29,121 nt of DNA from Actinomycetota bacterium (GTDB lineage: Bacteria; Actinomycetota; Actinomycetes; Nanopelagicales; Nanopelagicaceae): positions 1 to 29,121 of the forward strand of contig CANCGX010000010.1 in assembly GCA_947377725.1 (NCBI GenBank), in the 5' to 3' direction. Positions 16,368-24,392 of this stretch are shown here, one piece after another. The notes under the pieces are model-generated. The model did no database searches. It saw only the letters and a list, made by a program, of their open reading frames with translations, and was not told the DNA's origin. Made by a program: the position numbers and the translations under genes. The first letter of the stretch is position 1. Every line of letters begins with the position of its first letter.

Positions 16368-17515
16368 AGATTCAAAGTAATTACGATGCCATAGTTATTG
16401 GAGCGGGAATCGTTGGAGCGTCATGCGCTCTTGCACTTACGAATGCAGGGTTGAAAGTTCTGGTTGTTGATCGCGGTCCAGTGGCTAGCGGGACGACCGG
16501 CGCTGGCGAAGGCAACATCCTTGTTTCAGATAAAGAACCAGGGTCCGAGCTAACGCTCGCTCTCAAATCAAGAGATTTATGGTTTGAAATGCGCGAGGAC
16601 GTCGGAGATACCTTTGAATTAGAGGCTAAAGGTGGAGTTGTTGTCTCTCGCGGAGATGATCGACTTTTACGTGAATATGCCGGTAGACAACACAGCGCTG
16701 GGGTTGAAGTTAAGGAAGTCGGAGATCAGGAACTTCATGAACTTGAGCCGCATCTCACGCCTGAAATTCGCTCAGGAATTCTCTATCCGCAGGATTCTCA
16801 ATGCCAACCAATGCTTGCTGCAGCCCAAGCTTTGCGTGTCGTACGGGCTCGAGGTGGAGAAGTAATTACAGGCGCCACAGTAATAAAAATTAATTCTCGG
16901 TTAGGAAAAATTGCGGGCGTAGAAACAACAAAAGGAAACTTCCAGGCACCTGTTGTTGTAAATGCAACGGGGACATGGGCTGGTGAAATTGCCAAGCTAG
17001 CTGGTTCGAATTTACCAATTGCACCTCGAAAAGGATTTATTCTGGTTACTGCCCCGATGCCTCAATTGATATTTCACAAGGTGTATGACTCTGATTATGT
17101 TGCAAACGTTGCAAGCGGAGATGCCGATTTGCAAACGTCAACTGTCGTAGAAGGAACACGTTCCGGAACAATCTTGATTGGCGCAAGTCGCGAGAGAATT
17201 GGTTTCGATAAGCGCATGAACGTTGAAGTTTTACGAAAGCTCGCCGCACAGGCAACGTCACTCTTTCCAATCTTGCGTGATGTCCAACTTCTCCGCGCCT
17301 ATAGCGGCTTCCGTCCTTATGCCCCCGATCACCTTCCCGTCATCGGCGAGGATTCCATTGTTTCTGGGCTGTGGCATTCGGCAGGGCATGAAGGTGCTGG
17401 AATTGGCCTTGCGCCAGGTAGCGCACGTTTGATTGCCGATCAGATAATCGGCGCCACTCCTTTCATGGATCCAGCTCCATTTTCGCCAAGTCGATTTCAA
17501 GAAGGTGTCGCATGA
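16364..17515 (+). CDS. D-hydroxyproline dehydrogenase, DAO-type FAD catalytic subunit
   Basis: FAD-dependent amine dehydrogenase of the D-amino acid oxidase/sarcosine oxidase beta family, 383 aa. The dinucleotide-binding motif AIVIGAGIVGASCALAL is at about residues 9-25, and the C-terminal FAD motif SGFRPYAPDHLPVIGEDS plus HSAGHEGAGIGLAPGSA at about 315-358. Together with the next two genes it matches the heterotrimeric D-hydroxyproline dehydrogenase of the LhpBEF type, which oxidises cis-4-hydroxy-D-proline to 1-pyrroline-4-hydroxy-2-carboxylate. The adjacent epimerase and deaminase genes support this substrate. Without that context the subunits alone could not be told from HcnABC-like or octopine/nopaline oxidases. 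The ATG overlaps the acyltransferase stop by 4 bp; the end overlaps the 2Fe-2S gene by 4 bp (17512-17515). Confidence 0.85.
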   Translation: MKIQSNYDAIVIGAGIVGASCALALTNAGLKVLVVDRGPVASGTTGAGEGNILVSDKEPGSELTLALKSRDLWFEMREDVGDTFELEAKGGVVVSRGDDRLLREYAGRQHSAGVEVKEVGDQELHELEPHLTPEIRSGILYPQDSQCQPMLAAAQALRVVRARGGEVITGATVIKINSRLGKIAGVETTKGNFQAPVVVNATGTWAGEIAKLAGSNLPIAPRKGFILVTAPMPQLIFHKVYDSDYVANVASGDADLQTSTVVEGTRSGTILIGASRERIGFDKRMNVEVLRKLAAQATSLFPILRDVQLLRAYSGFRPYAPDHLPVIGEDSIVSGLWHSAGHEGAGIGLAPGSARLIADQIIGATPFMDPAPFSPSRFQEGVA

Positions 17516-17766
17516 GTAGACCACAACCGGACATTTCTTTTACTTTTAACGGCGCAGCAATTCAAGCAATAACAGGCCAGACAATAGCGGCGGCTCTCTT
17601 GGACAATGACGTTCGCGAATTTAGGAAAACCCGATTTGAAGGCGAACCTCGTTCGATTTTCTGTGGAATTGGAGTTTGTTGGGATTGCGTCGTCACGGTT
17701 AATGGCGTTGCAAACCAACGTTCCTGCCTGATCGAAGCTGTTAATGGAATGGCGGTTACATCATGA
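17512..17766 (+). CDS. D-hydroxyproline dehydrogenase, small (2Fe-2S) subunit
   Basis: Small ferredoxin-like subunit of 84 aa. The plant-type [2Fe-2S] ligands C51, C56, C59 and C72 follow the C-x4-C-x2-C-x12-C spacing (FCGIGVCWDCVVTVNG, then SCL). It corresponds to the N-terminal domain of sarcosine oxidase alpha and to HcnA/LhpE-like gamma subunits. It passes electrons between the two flavoprotein subunits or to the respiratory chain. It is translationally coupled on both sides by 4-bp ATGA overlaps (17512-17515 and 17763-17766), which argues for stoichiometric assembly. Confidence 0.9.
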   Translation: MSRPQPDISFTFNGAAIQAITGQTIAAALLDNDVREFRKTRFEGEPRSIFCGIGVCWDCVVTVNGVANQRSCLIEAVNGMAVTS

Positions 17767-19067
17767 TTGCAGTGATTGGTGCTGGTCCTGCCGGACTTTC
17801 TGCGGCTGTAACCGCGGCAAAGCACGGAGAATCAGTAATCCTTATCGACTCATCTTCACGTCTTGGCGGGCAGTACTGGCGACATCTGCCACGTGCTTGG
17901 AATGATGAGAACAAATATCACTATAACTTCCAGAAGGCGCAAGAGCTTTTTAACGAAGTCCTAGAAAACTCACTTATTACTTGGTACTCCAACGCGCATG
18001 TGTGGCAAGGAGAGAAGCGAGATAAGACTTTTCACCTCTTCGTAATTCGTAATGGGGTTGAAGAAGTTGTCCTTGCGGAGAAAGTAATTCTCGCAACAGG
18101 TGCGTACGATCGCGCACTTCCTTTCCTTGGATGGACGAATCCTGGAGTAATGACTCCCGGTGGCGCACAATCAATGTTGAAATCTCACGGTGTCGTTGTA
18201 GGAAACCGAGTTGTCATCGCTGGCACTGGACCATTTCTGTTGCCTGTCGCGGCCGGACTCATTGATGCCGGAGCGAAAGTTGTTGGGTTGTTTGAAGCAA
18301 ACAAACCCTGGAGATGGATTTTGAATCTTCACGGATTGCTTCTTAATCCTGCAAAAATTGGCGAAGCCATTTATTATTTTGGGAAGCTGCGTCGCGCACA
18401 AGTAAAACTTGAATATGGAAAGAGAGTGGAGTCGGCTGAAGCAGGATTTGTTACAGTGGATGGGAATCGCATCGCGTGCGATGCTGTTGCGGTTGGCTGG
18501 GGATTTGTTCCAGATCTTTCACTTGCCGGAATTTTTGGTGCAAAATTAAAAGTAGCTAAAGATGGAACAACGGTCGTTGATGTCGATACACATCAAGAGA
18601 CAAGCGTTGAAGGCCTCTTTGCTGCAGGTGAATCAACTGGAATAGGTGGCTCATCGTTATCAATCATCGAAGGTCGAATTGCTGCTTCAGGAAAAGGAAA
18701 ATTCGCACGTTTTCGGGCACAAGTTTTTGCGCGAGGTCTCCAACGTGTTTATCCAGTTTCTGATGCATGGCAATCTCTGGTTAAGCCAGAGACAATCCTC
18801 TGTCGATGCGAAGAGGTATCTCTTGACGATGTGATTTCAGCCGTAGAAGATTTAGGGGCAGAGGATGCTCGTACCGCCAAACTCTTTACCCGTGCTGGAA
18901 TGGGGCTCTGTCAGGGGCGAATGTGCGCCCGAAACGTAGGGGAAATAGTCGCCTGTCACCTCTCCTTAGAAGTTACAGATTCTGAGCGAATCAATTATTC
19001 GCAACGCCCACTAGCTGGCCCCATCTCATTAGGTGAACTAGGAGATGGAATAGGCAAGGAGTTCTAG
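17763..19067 (+). CDS. D-hydroxyproline dehydrogenase, NAD(P)/FAD-type alpha subunit with BFD-like 2Fe-2S domain
   Basis: Pyridine nucleotide-disulphide oxidoreductase-like flavoprotein, 434 aa. The N-terminal FAD motif GAGPAGLSAAVTAA is at 6-19, followed by LGGQYWRHLPRAW. A second dinucleotide fold is at about 154-180 (VVIAGTGPFLLPVAAGL). The C-terminal BFD-like cluster has C347, C349, C383 and C388 in the pattern CRCEEV...CQGRMC, as in HcnB-like and LhpF-like alpha subunits. It is the third subunit of the heterotrimeric dehydrogenase. The next gene is 13 bp away and has its own leaderless promoter, so the downstream genes can also be expressed separately. Confidence 0.87.
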   Translation: MIAVIGAGPAGLSAAVTAAKHGESVILIDSSSRLGGQYWRHLPRAWNDENKYHYNFQKAQELFNEVLENSLITWYSNAHVWQGEKRDKTFHLFVIRNGVEEVVLAEKVILATGAYDRALPFLGWTNPGVMTPGGAQSMLKSHGVVVGNRVVIAGTGPFLLPVAAGLIDAGAKVVGLFEANKPWRWILNLHGLLLNPAKIGEAIYYFGKLRRAQVKLEYGKRVESAEAGFVTVDGNRIACDAVAVGWGFVPDLSLAGIFGAKLKVAKDGTTVVDVDTHQETSVEGLFAAGESTGIGGSSLSIIEGRIAASGKGKFARFRAQVFARGLQRVYPVSDAWQSLVKPETILCRCEEVSLDDVISAVEDLGAEDARTAKLFTRAGMGLCQGRMCARNVGEIVACHLSLEVTDSERINYSQRPLAGPISLGELGDGIGKEF

Positions 19068-19068
19068 T

Positions 19069-19080
19069 TATTGTTTGGGA
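19069..19080 (+). promoter_or_regulatory. Leaderless -10 box for the deaminase gene
   Basis: TATTGT (19069-19074), then six bases, then ATG (19081). It begins 2 nt after the stop codon of the preceding gene. It would allow the deaminase and epimerase to be transcribed independently of the dehydrogenase. No -35 match was seen. Confidence 0.45.
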
Positions 19081-19971
19081 ATGACAAATCCTTGGAATGG
19101 CATCCTTACTGCCACAGCGACACCTTTTAAGAGCGATCTATCAATCGATTTCGATAAGTATGCAGAGCATGTTCAATGGCTTGCAGCTAATGGAACTCAT
19201 GGAGTAATTCCTAACGGTTCTCTTGGCGAATACCAAGTACTCGCAGCCGAAGAACGCGCTCGCATGGTTGAGGTTGCAGTAGAAGCTGCACCAAAAGGAT
19301 TTCACGTTGTTCCAGGAGTTGGCGCATACGGTGCTGGAGAATCTGTCCGTTGGACCGAGCAAGCAGCTGAGAATGGCGCAGCAGCAGTGATGTTGCTTCC
19401 ACCAAATGCCTACCGTGCAAACAATGATGAAGTTGTGGCACATTACAAAGAAGTTGCAAAAGTTGGAATCCCAATCATTGCTTACAACAATCCTTTTGAT
19501 ACGAAAGTTGATTTAACTCCTGCTCTTGTAGGACGAATCGCTGATGAAGTTCCAGGCGTTGTTGCAATCAAGGAATTTTCTGGCGATGTGCGTCGTATCT
19601 GGCAAATCAAAAAAGCAGCACCACGCATCGATGTAATTGTCGGAGCAGATGATGTTCTACTAGAACTATCAACTGCCGGAATCAGTGGCTGGATTGCAGG
19701 TTTCCCAAATGCACTCCCAGCAGAATCAGCTGCGTTGTATAACGCCGCAATTGCTGGTGACTACAAGACTGCGGCTCCAATGTACGCAGCCCTTCATGAT
19801 CTCTTCCATTGGGATTCTCAAAAGGAATTCATCCAAGCTATTAAATTAGCGATGGACTTACTAGGACGTTACGGCGGACCTACACGTCTACCTCGATTGG
19901 CGCTTCCTGCTGCAGATCAAGAGAAGATCAAGCGCGAAGTAGCTGCCGTTAAGGAATACTTCGGCAAATGA
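19081..19971 (+). CDS. DapA-family 1-pyrroline-4-hydroxy-2-carboxylate deaminase
   Basis: Class I aldolase-fold enzyme of the dihydrodipicolinate synthase/N-acetylneuraminate lyase family, 296 aa. The Schiff-base lysine is K164 in VVAIKEFSGD, the catalytic tyrosine Y135 in IIAYNNPFD, and the NGSLGEY segment (about 45-51) corresponds to the carboxylate-binding GTTGE loop of DapA. The context, flanked by the dehydrogenase and the epimerase, indicates the deaminase that converts 1-pyrroline-4-hydroxy-2-carboxylate to 2,5-dioxovalerate and ammonia in hydroxyproline catabolism (LhpC-like). True DapA is less likely because the loop is changed and no lysine genes are near. The ATG at 19081 is preferred over TTG at 19075. 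The 3' end overlaps the epimerase gene by ATGA (19968-19971). Confidence 0.85.
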   Translation: MTNPWNGILTATATPFKSDLSIDFDKYAEHVQWLAANGTHGVIPNGSLGEYQVLAAEERARMVEVAVEAAPKGFHVVPGVGAYGAGESVRWTEQAAENGAAAVMLLPPNAYRANNDEVVAHYKEVAKVGIPIIAYNNPFDTKVDLTPALVGRIADEVPGVVAIKEFSGDVRRIWQIKKAAPRIDVIVGADDVLLELSTAGISGWIAGFPNALPAESAALYNAAIAGDYKTAAPMYAALHDLFHWDSQKEFIQAIKLAMDLLGRYGGPTRLPRLALPAADQEKIKREVAAVKEYFGK

Positions 19972-20972
19972 TTGATAGCTTGAGGACTGTCACCACAGTA
20001 GAAACCCACACGGAGGGGATGCCGACTCGCGTGGTTACTTCTGGTGTTGGTGACATTCCAGGCAAGACGATGTTCGAAAAACGTCTCTATTTCATGAAGA
20101 ATTTGGATTATCTGCGTGAATGGCTGATGTTTGAGCCTCGCGGGCATAGCGCCATGAGCGGTGCAATTCTTCAAAAGCCAACTCGTCCAGATGCTGATTG
20201 GGGAGTTGTTTATATTGAAGTTTCAGGGTGTTTGCCTATGTGCGGACACGGAACAATTGGTGTTGCAACAGCACTCGTTGAGAAGCAGATGGTTGAAGTT
20301 GTCGAACCTATTACGACCATTCGCTTAGATACCCCTGCAGGGTTAGTCGTAGTCGATGTTAAAGTTAAAGACGGCAAAGCTGAGAATGTCACCATCATAA
20401 ATGTTCCATCATTTTCATACGCTTTGGATCAAGTAGTAAATGTGCCGGGACTTGGCGAGCTGAAATACGACATGGCTTATGGTGGAAATTTTTATGCGAT
20501 TGTTCCCATCGAGAGAGTAGGAATTGAATTCAAACGTGAGAATGGACAGAAGCTGCTTGATCTAGGGCTTCAGATTTCTGATGCAATCAACGAACAAAAT
20601 CGCCCCGTTCATCCGGAAAATCCAGAGATCGCTATTTGTCATCACATTGATTTCATTTCTCGTGGAGGCGATTCTCTTCACTGGAAGAATGCGATGGCTA
20701 TCCACCCTGGATGGTTTGATCGTTCGCCGTGCGGAACAGGAACTAGCGCACGTCTTGCACAGATGGTTGCGCGAGGCGAGTTTAAAGAGGGCGATGTTTT
20801 AATCAACGAATCGTGGATTGGCTCTCACTTCGAAGGTCGATTCAAGGAGCGCACCAAAGTTGGAGATTTTGATGCGATCATTCCAATGATTACTGGACGA
20901 GCATGGGTTATGGGCGAAGCAACATGGTTGCTAGATCCATCAGATCCATTTCCAAATGGATTTATTGTTTAG
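19968..20972 (+). CDS. 4-hydroxyproline 2-epimerase (proline racemase family)
   Basis: Cofactor-independent epimerase of 334 aa that interconverts trans-4-hydroxy-L-proline and cis-4-hydroxy-D-proline, the first step of the pathway. Both catalytic cysteines of the two-base mechanism are present: C92 in LPMCGHGTIG and C255 in DRSPCGTGTSAR, with D251 beside it. A threonine at the first position would have indicated a 3-hydroxyproline dehydratase, so that option is rejected. Proline racemase activity cannot be excluded from sequence alone, but the neighbouring genes point to hydroxyproline. The start overlaps the deaminase gene by 4 bp. The last 11 bp overlap the end of the convergent aldehyde dehydrogenase gene (20962-20972). 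Confidence 0.92.
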   Translation: MIDSLRTVTTVETHTEGMPTRVVTSGVGDIPGKTMFEKRLYFMKNLDYLREWLMFEPRGHSAMSGAILQKPTRPDADWGVVYIEVSGCLPMCGHGTIGVATALVEKQMVEVVEPITTIRLDTPAGLVVVDVKVKDGKAENVTIINVPSFSYALDQVVNVPGLGELKYDMAYGGNFYAIVPIERVGIEFKRENGQKLLDLGLQISDAINEQNRPVHPENPEIAICHHIDFISRGGDSLHWKNAMAIHPGWFDRSPCGTGTSARLAQMVARGEFKEGDVLINESWIGSHFEGRFKERTKVGDFDAIIPMITGRAWVMGEATWLLDPSDPFPNGFIV

Positions 20973-22458
20973 TTCGAACTCCGTTTACCAACCGCTCCAA
21001 ACCGAGTGGATTTGAATCCTTAAGTGCATCTGGAAGCAACGACTGTGGCATGCCTTGATATGAAACAGGACGCATAAAACGATACAGAGCGTCGGTTCCA
21101 ACAGAAGTTGTGTGTGAAGAAGATGAAGGCCATTGACCACCATGTTGCATTGCGGCTGTGACTGAAACACCCGTAGGGAAAGCATTCCAAATTACTCTGC
21201 CAGCCTTTTCGGCCAATACGGCCAAAAGCCCTTCCACAGAGTCTTTATCAGTGCCCTGAATAGTGGCAGTTAATTGGCCCTCTAGTGCTGTTGCTACACC
21301 TTCGTATTGCGTTTCTTCTGCAATAGCAATAACCGTTGTAGGTCCGAAATGTTCTTCCAAAAGCTCTGCGTTAGATTCAACGGTCGCCCAATCTGCAATA
21401 AAGAAGGTAGGTGTCGCTGAAATTCCAGCAACTCCAGGATTCCCCATAATCGCTTTTACTGAACCCAAAGAGGCAAGGCTAGAAATTGAAGTGGAATAAC
21501 GATCTGCAATTCCTTTATTAAGAAGCGGGCCAACAGAAAGAGTTGAAAGATACTTTTCAACTTCCGCTACAAAAATATCCGCATGAGATTTTGGAATGAC
21601 AAATAATCCAGGCTTGGTGCAGAACTGCCCAGAACCCATAAGGGCAGAATCAACAGCACCTTTAACGAGCGCTTCGTTTCGTTCAGCGATTGCTAAAGAT
21701 GTCACAAAGACGGGATTGATTGCTCCCATTTCAGCAAAGACTGGAATCGGAACTTCGCGCTTTGCTGCAAGGTCCATAAGAAGTTTGCCAACGGCGCCTG
21801 AACCAGTGAATCCAATTGCAGAAATCTTTGGATGCGTGGCTAACCAATGAGTTATTTGTGGATCATTTCCTTCAACAAGTGAAAAGATTTCTTTTGGTTG
21901 CCCGGAAGCTGCTATTCCCTTTTGAATTGCTTCGAAAACAGCACGGGATGTATTTGGGTGAGATGGATGAGCTTTCAGTACTACAGAACAACCTGCGGCT
22001 AGCGCGCTAGCGGAATCTCCTCCAGCAGTCGAAAATGCAAGAGGAAAGTTGGAAGCTGCAAAGATTGCAACGGTTCCAAGAGGTTGATTCATCTTACGAA
22101 GATCTGGGCGAGGCCCCATTCCATAGTTTGCATCTGCGTGATCAATTTTTGCATCGATGTGTGAACCAGTTGCCAGAAGCTGCGCAAAAGTACTGATTTG
22201 AAAAACAGTTCTAGTGAGTTCGCCATTGATGCGCGCCTCTGGAAGACCCGACTCTTGCATCGCAAGGGGAACAATTGTGGAACGGTCAGCATCGATTGCA
22301 GAGGCGATATTGGAAAGTAGCGCTGAGCGATCGGCAGGGGATAGAAGTGGCGCGTTACTAGCCTCGATGATTGCTGAAACCTGGGCTTGGGTCAGGTTTT
22401 GAATCTCTGGTCCGAATTCTTCACCTGATTGAGGATTGATTGCGCGAAATGAGTTCAT
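20962..22458 (-). CDS. 2,5-dioxovalerate (2-oxoglutarate semialdehyde) dehydrogenase
   Basis: NAD(P)-dependent aldehyde dehydrogenase, 498 aa, that would oxidise 2,5-dioxovalerate to 2-oxoglutarate, the last step of hydroxyproline degradation. Active-site residues are visible: N137 in AASNFPLAFS, the cofactor motif GFTGSGAVGK (about 216-225), general base E243 in FAEMGAINPVF, and nucleophile C280 in GSGQFCTKPG. The AEMGAINPVF and GQFCTKPG segments are typical of the 2-oxoglutarate-semialdehyde dehydrogenase subfamily. It lies on the opposite strand and converges on the epimerase gene with an 11-bp overlap. It has its own leaderless promoter 17 bp after a secreted-protein gene. The same enzyme also serves pentose and glucarate pathways, so expression may be separate by design. 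Confidence 0.9.
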   Translation of the reverse strand: MNSFRAINPQSGEEFGPEIQNLTQAQVSAIIEASNAPLLSPADRSALLSNIASAIDADRSTIVPLAMQESGLPEARINGELTRTVFQISTFAQLLATGSHIDAKIDHADANYGMGPRPDLRKMNQPLGTVAIFAASNFPLAFSTAGGDSASALAAGCSVVLKAHPSHPNTSRAVFEAIQKGIAASGQPKEIFSLVEGNDPQITHWLATHPKISAIGFTGSGAVGKLLMDLAAKREVPIPVFAEMGAINPVFVTSLAIAERNEALVKGAVDSALMGSGQFCTKPGLFVIPKSHADIFVAEVEKYLSTLSVGPLLNKGIADRYSTSISSLASLGSVKAIMGNPGVAGISATPTFFIADWATVESNAELLEEHFGPTTVIAIAEETQYEGVATALEGQLTATIQGTDKDSVEGLLAVLAEKAGRVIWNAFPTGVSVTAAMQHGGQWPSSSSHTTSVGTDALYRFMRPVSYQGMPQSLLPDALKDSNPLGLERLVNGVRTKQ

Positions 22459-22470
22459 GCGCAGAATCTA
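22459..22470 (-). promoter_or_regulatory. Leaderless -10 box for the aldehyde dehydrogenase gene
   Basis: On the minus strand TAGATT (complement of 22465-22470), then CTGCGC, then ATG (22456-22458). The spacing of 6 nt predicts a leaderless mRNA starting downstream of the secreted-protein gene. Confidence 0.5.
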
Positions 22471-22475
22471 ACAGG

Positions 22476-23036
22476 TCAGGCGTTTGTGATAGTCGAAGTC
22501 CTGACATCCGTTGCCGCCACTATCACTGAAATAGTATCCGTGATTGTGTTGGTGGCCCCCGAGTATTGGCAGCGAGCTTGAATGACACCGTTGGCAGCGA
22601 GGTTAACAGTGAAACTCGTTGCCAATGAGGAACCAGCAGGCGAATTACTTCCTGTCGCGGTGTTCAAATTTACTTTGGTGCTTCCAGCTGGGCAGGCGTT
22701 TCCTGACCAAGCAACAGAAGCTGAGGTTGTATTGCTTCTGCAATAATCAATTGTCACGGTGTTTGCGGCAACTCCACCAGTTGTCACCTGCTTCACAGTT
22801 AATGACTTAAGTGCAAGTGTTCCCGTATTCGTTATATTGAAATTGGTACCAGATGTACTTTTCAATACGGGGCTAATGCTCGTCAAAGAAGGCACTCCTT
22901 TCCATGATCCAGAAACAATAGATTGAGGAGTGACATTTGTGGCAGTTCCAATATTTGCGGCATTTGCTAAAGCGAGGCCACAGCAGTTGAGTATTACGAC
23001 TACAACTGCTGCCCCCCTTTTAGTTCCTCTAGACAT
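22476..23036 (-). CDS. Secreted SipW-dependent-type protein, second paralogue
   Basis: Exported protein of 186 aa. It has a short basic N-terminus (SRGTKRG), a hydrophobic core (AAVVVVILNCCGLALA, about residues 9-24) and then the mature start ANIGTATNVTPQSIVSGSW. That segment matches the same region of the neighbouring protein (VATNTTPQTIQSGTL) and the N-terminal TxNTF-x-x-G-T-L pattern of TasA/camelysin-like SipW substrates. The rest is rich in Thr, Ser, Ala and Val, with beta-strand-like repeats. Cysteines in DYC, NAC and ARC could form disulphides. There is no LPxTG motif and no C-terminal anchor. It is the last gene of the sipW unit and lies 14 bp after its paralogue. A role as a fibre or matrix subunit is inferred. 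Confidence 0.65.
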   Translation of the reverse strand: MSRGTKRGAAVVVVILNCCGLALANAANIGTATNVTPQSIVSGSWKGVPSLTSISPVLKSTSGTNFNITNTGTLALKSLTVKQVTTGGVAANTVTIDYCRSNTTSASVAWSGNACPAGSTKVNLNTATGSNSPAGSSLATSFTVNLAANGVIQARCQYSGATNTITDTISVIVAATDVRTSTITNA

Positions 23037-23050
23037 TATTGCTCGATTGA

Positions 23051-23740
23051 TTAGCCGTTAGTTACCGAAGCATTACGTTGAGTTGTGCGAATCTTCCAGT
23101 TAATGCTTGCTGTCAATCCTTGGATTGTTCCCCCAGGGAGGGTTCCATTTGTAACGGTTTCAGCTATCGATGAAGGTAGTGTCAAAGTGAATTTTAGATA
23201 CGTAGTGGTAGATGCGGGGACCGAACCGGTAAACATCGTGAGTTCCGCGCCACCACCCGTTGTTGTGTTTATGGATGAGACAGTGGTGTTGAGAGCAGTA
23301 GTTGCAGTAGTTGTTCCCGAGCACGTTCCTGCAGGCATTGCCCAGGCAACAGAACACTGAACAACGGTGACCGTAAGTCCCTTGGTTGCACTAGTAGTTA
23401 ACAACGTTGAGGCCGTTGCTGTGTCGTTAATTGAAAGATAGAAATTTTGAGCTGCCATCGTGCCAGTTGTCACACCGACGGCATAATTGAGCGTATCTCC
23501 CGGTGCCATTGAAGATACAGTCGAAGTGAATCCCGAAGATCCCGCATTCGCAGCGGTTATCAACGAAAGAGTTCCTGACTGAATGGTCTGCGGGGTTGTG
23601 TTAGTTGCCACCGCATCTAAGTTCGCAGATGCAGCCGTTGATGCCACAGTTACTCCAACGGTTCCGGCCATGGCGACAATGGCAACTTGAGCCACTGTTC
23701 TTGTGACGAGATTTGTGGAGGTCATGAGTCCCTTAAGCAT
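23051..23740 (-). CDS. Secreted SipW-dependent-type protein, first paralogue
   Basis: Exported protein of 229 aa from the ATG at 23740. A signal peptide spans about 1-39 (basic TNLVTRT, core VAQVAIVAMAGTVGVTVAS), with likely cleavage near AASA-NLDA. The mature N-terminus NLDAVATNTTPQTIQSGTLSL closely fits the N-terminal motif of TasA/camelysin-type substrates of SipW. The body is Thr/Ser/Ala-rich and beta-like, with one cysteine pair (VVQCSVAWAMPAGTC). Both paralogues have a cysteine, then SVAW, then a cysteine. An in-frame ATG at 23830 would add 30 residues lying entirely inside the signal peptidase gene. The ATG at 23740 overlaps the peptidase stop by 8 bp, has an A/G-rich upstream stretch and gives a standard signal peptide, so it is preferred. 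Confidence 0.7.
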   Translation of the reverse strand: MLKGLMTSTNLVTRTVAQVAIVAMAGTVGVTVASTAASANLDAVATNTTPQTIQSGTLSLITAANAGSSGFTSTVSSMAPGDTLNYAVGVTTGTMAAQNFYLSINDTATASTLLTTSATKGLTVTVVQCSVAWAMPAGTCSGTTTATTALNTTVSSINTTTGGGAELTMFTGSVPASTTTYLKFTLTLPSSIAETVTNGTLPGGTIQGLTASINWKIRTTQRNASVTNG

Positions 23741-24392
23741 TTTCTCTCTTTTCTGCTTCATAAGTGTGGTGGGCAGTTTCATTTTTCTTTTTATCTTCTT
23801 TACGGCGCTTAACAAGTACATTTGAAACAATAATTACATTGAAAATAATCAAAAGTAGAAAACTAATCGTTTTTCCACGAGTTGAACTCAAGCCACTGAC
23901 GACGTATCCAAATTTAGGTATTGTCTGGACTACTTTTCGAACTGGTGAATTGAGACCAATATCGACTGGTTTATCTGCAACGGGGTTGCTGTCACCTTTA
24001 GTTGTGATTGTGAGTGCAGTACTTGTTGAGCTTAAAGATTGAATTCTGTGCGACTGAAGTGACCAATTTTCTGGATTCACTAACATAACAACATCGTTGA
24101 CACGAAGATTTGAGGCAGTTACAACTTTTGCGACAATCATGTCCCCGGGATTAATTGCTGGTCGCATGCTGCCTGTTGTAACAGTGTGAAGCGAAATTCC
24201 AAAATACGAAGACATCACGGCTGGTCCGACAAGTGCAATCGAGGTTGTAACTACAAATGCAATGTTGAGAACCCTCGACCATTTCTGACGAGCAAGGGTG
24301 CCATTGTCACGTCGATCTGCAATCGTGCCTTCGCGTTGACGACGTTCAACAAATTCATTTGTTTCCGAATCGACGGGTCGCTGGTGTTTCAT
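23733..24392 (-). CDS. sipW: SipW/ER-type signal peptidase I
   Basis: Membrane signal peptidase of 219 aa of the archaeal/ER (Sec11, SipW) type. The catalytic serine is S75 in TVTTGSMRPAINPGDMIV. The residue that is lysine in classical LepB is histidine here (H115 in LQSHRIQS), and the KGDSNPVAD box (D134) completes the ER-type Ser-His-Asp pattern. A long charged cytoplasmic N-terminus precedes helix 1 (about 41-63), and a second helix lies at about 177-195, followed by a basic and acidic tail. SipW enzymes process dedicated substrates such as TasA, and the two genes downstream encode just such candidates. The first of these overlaps this gene by 8 bp. The ATG at 24392 is 6 nt after a TACCTT -10 box. 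Confidence 0.88.
   Translation of the reverse strand: MKHQRPVDSETNEFVERRQREGTIADRRDNGTLARQKWSRVLNIAFVVTTSIALVGPAVMSSYFGISLHTVTTGSMRPAINPGDMIVAKVVTASNLRVNDVVMLVNPENWSLQSHRIQSLSSTSTALTITTKGDSNPVADKPVDIGLNSPVRKVVQTIPKFGYVVSGLSSTRGKTISFLLLIIFNVIIVSNVLVKRRKEDKKKNETAHHTYEAEKRENA

Noticed and set aside
19081..19971. Assignment as true dihydrodipicolinate synthase of lysine biosynthesis
   Set aside because: It is embedded and coupled in the hydroxyproline operon, and the carboxylate-binding loop is NGSLGE rather than the usual GTTGE.
22476..23740. The two secreted genes as sortase-anchored surface proteins
   Set aside because: Neither has an LPxTG-like motif, a C-terminal hydrophobic segment or a basic tail.
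23741..23830. N-terminal extension of the first secreted protein
   Set aside because: It lies wholly within the signal peptidase gene and would bury the signal peptide behind 30 charged residues.
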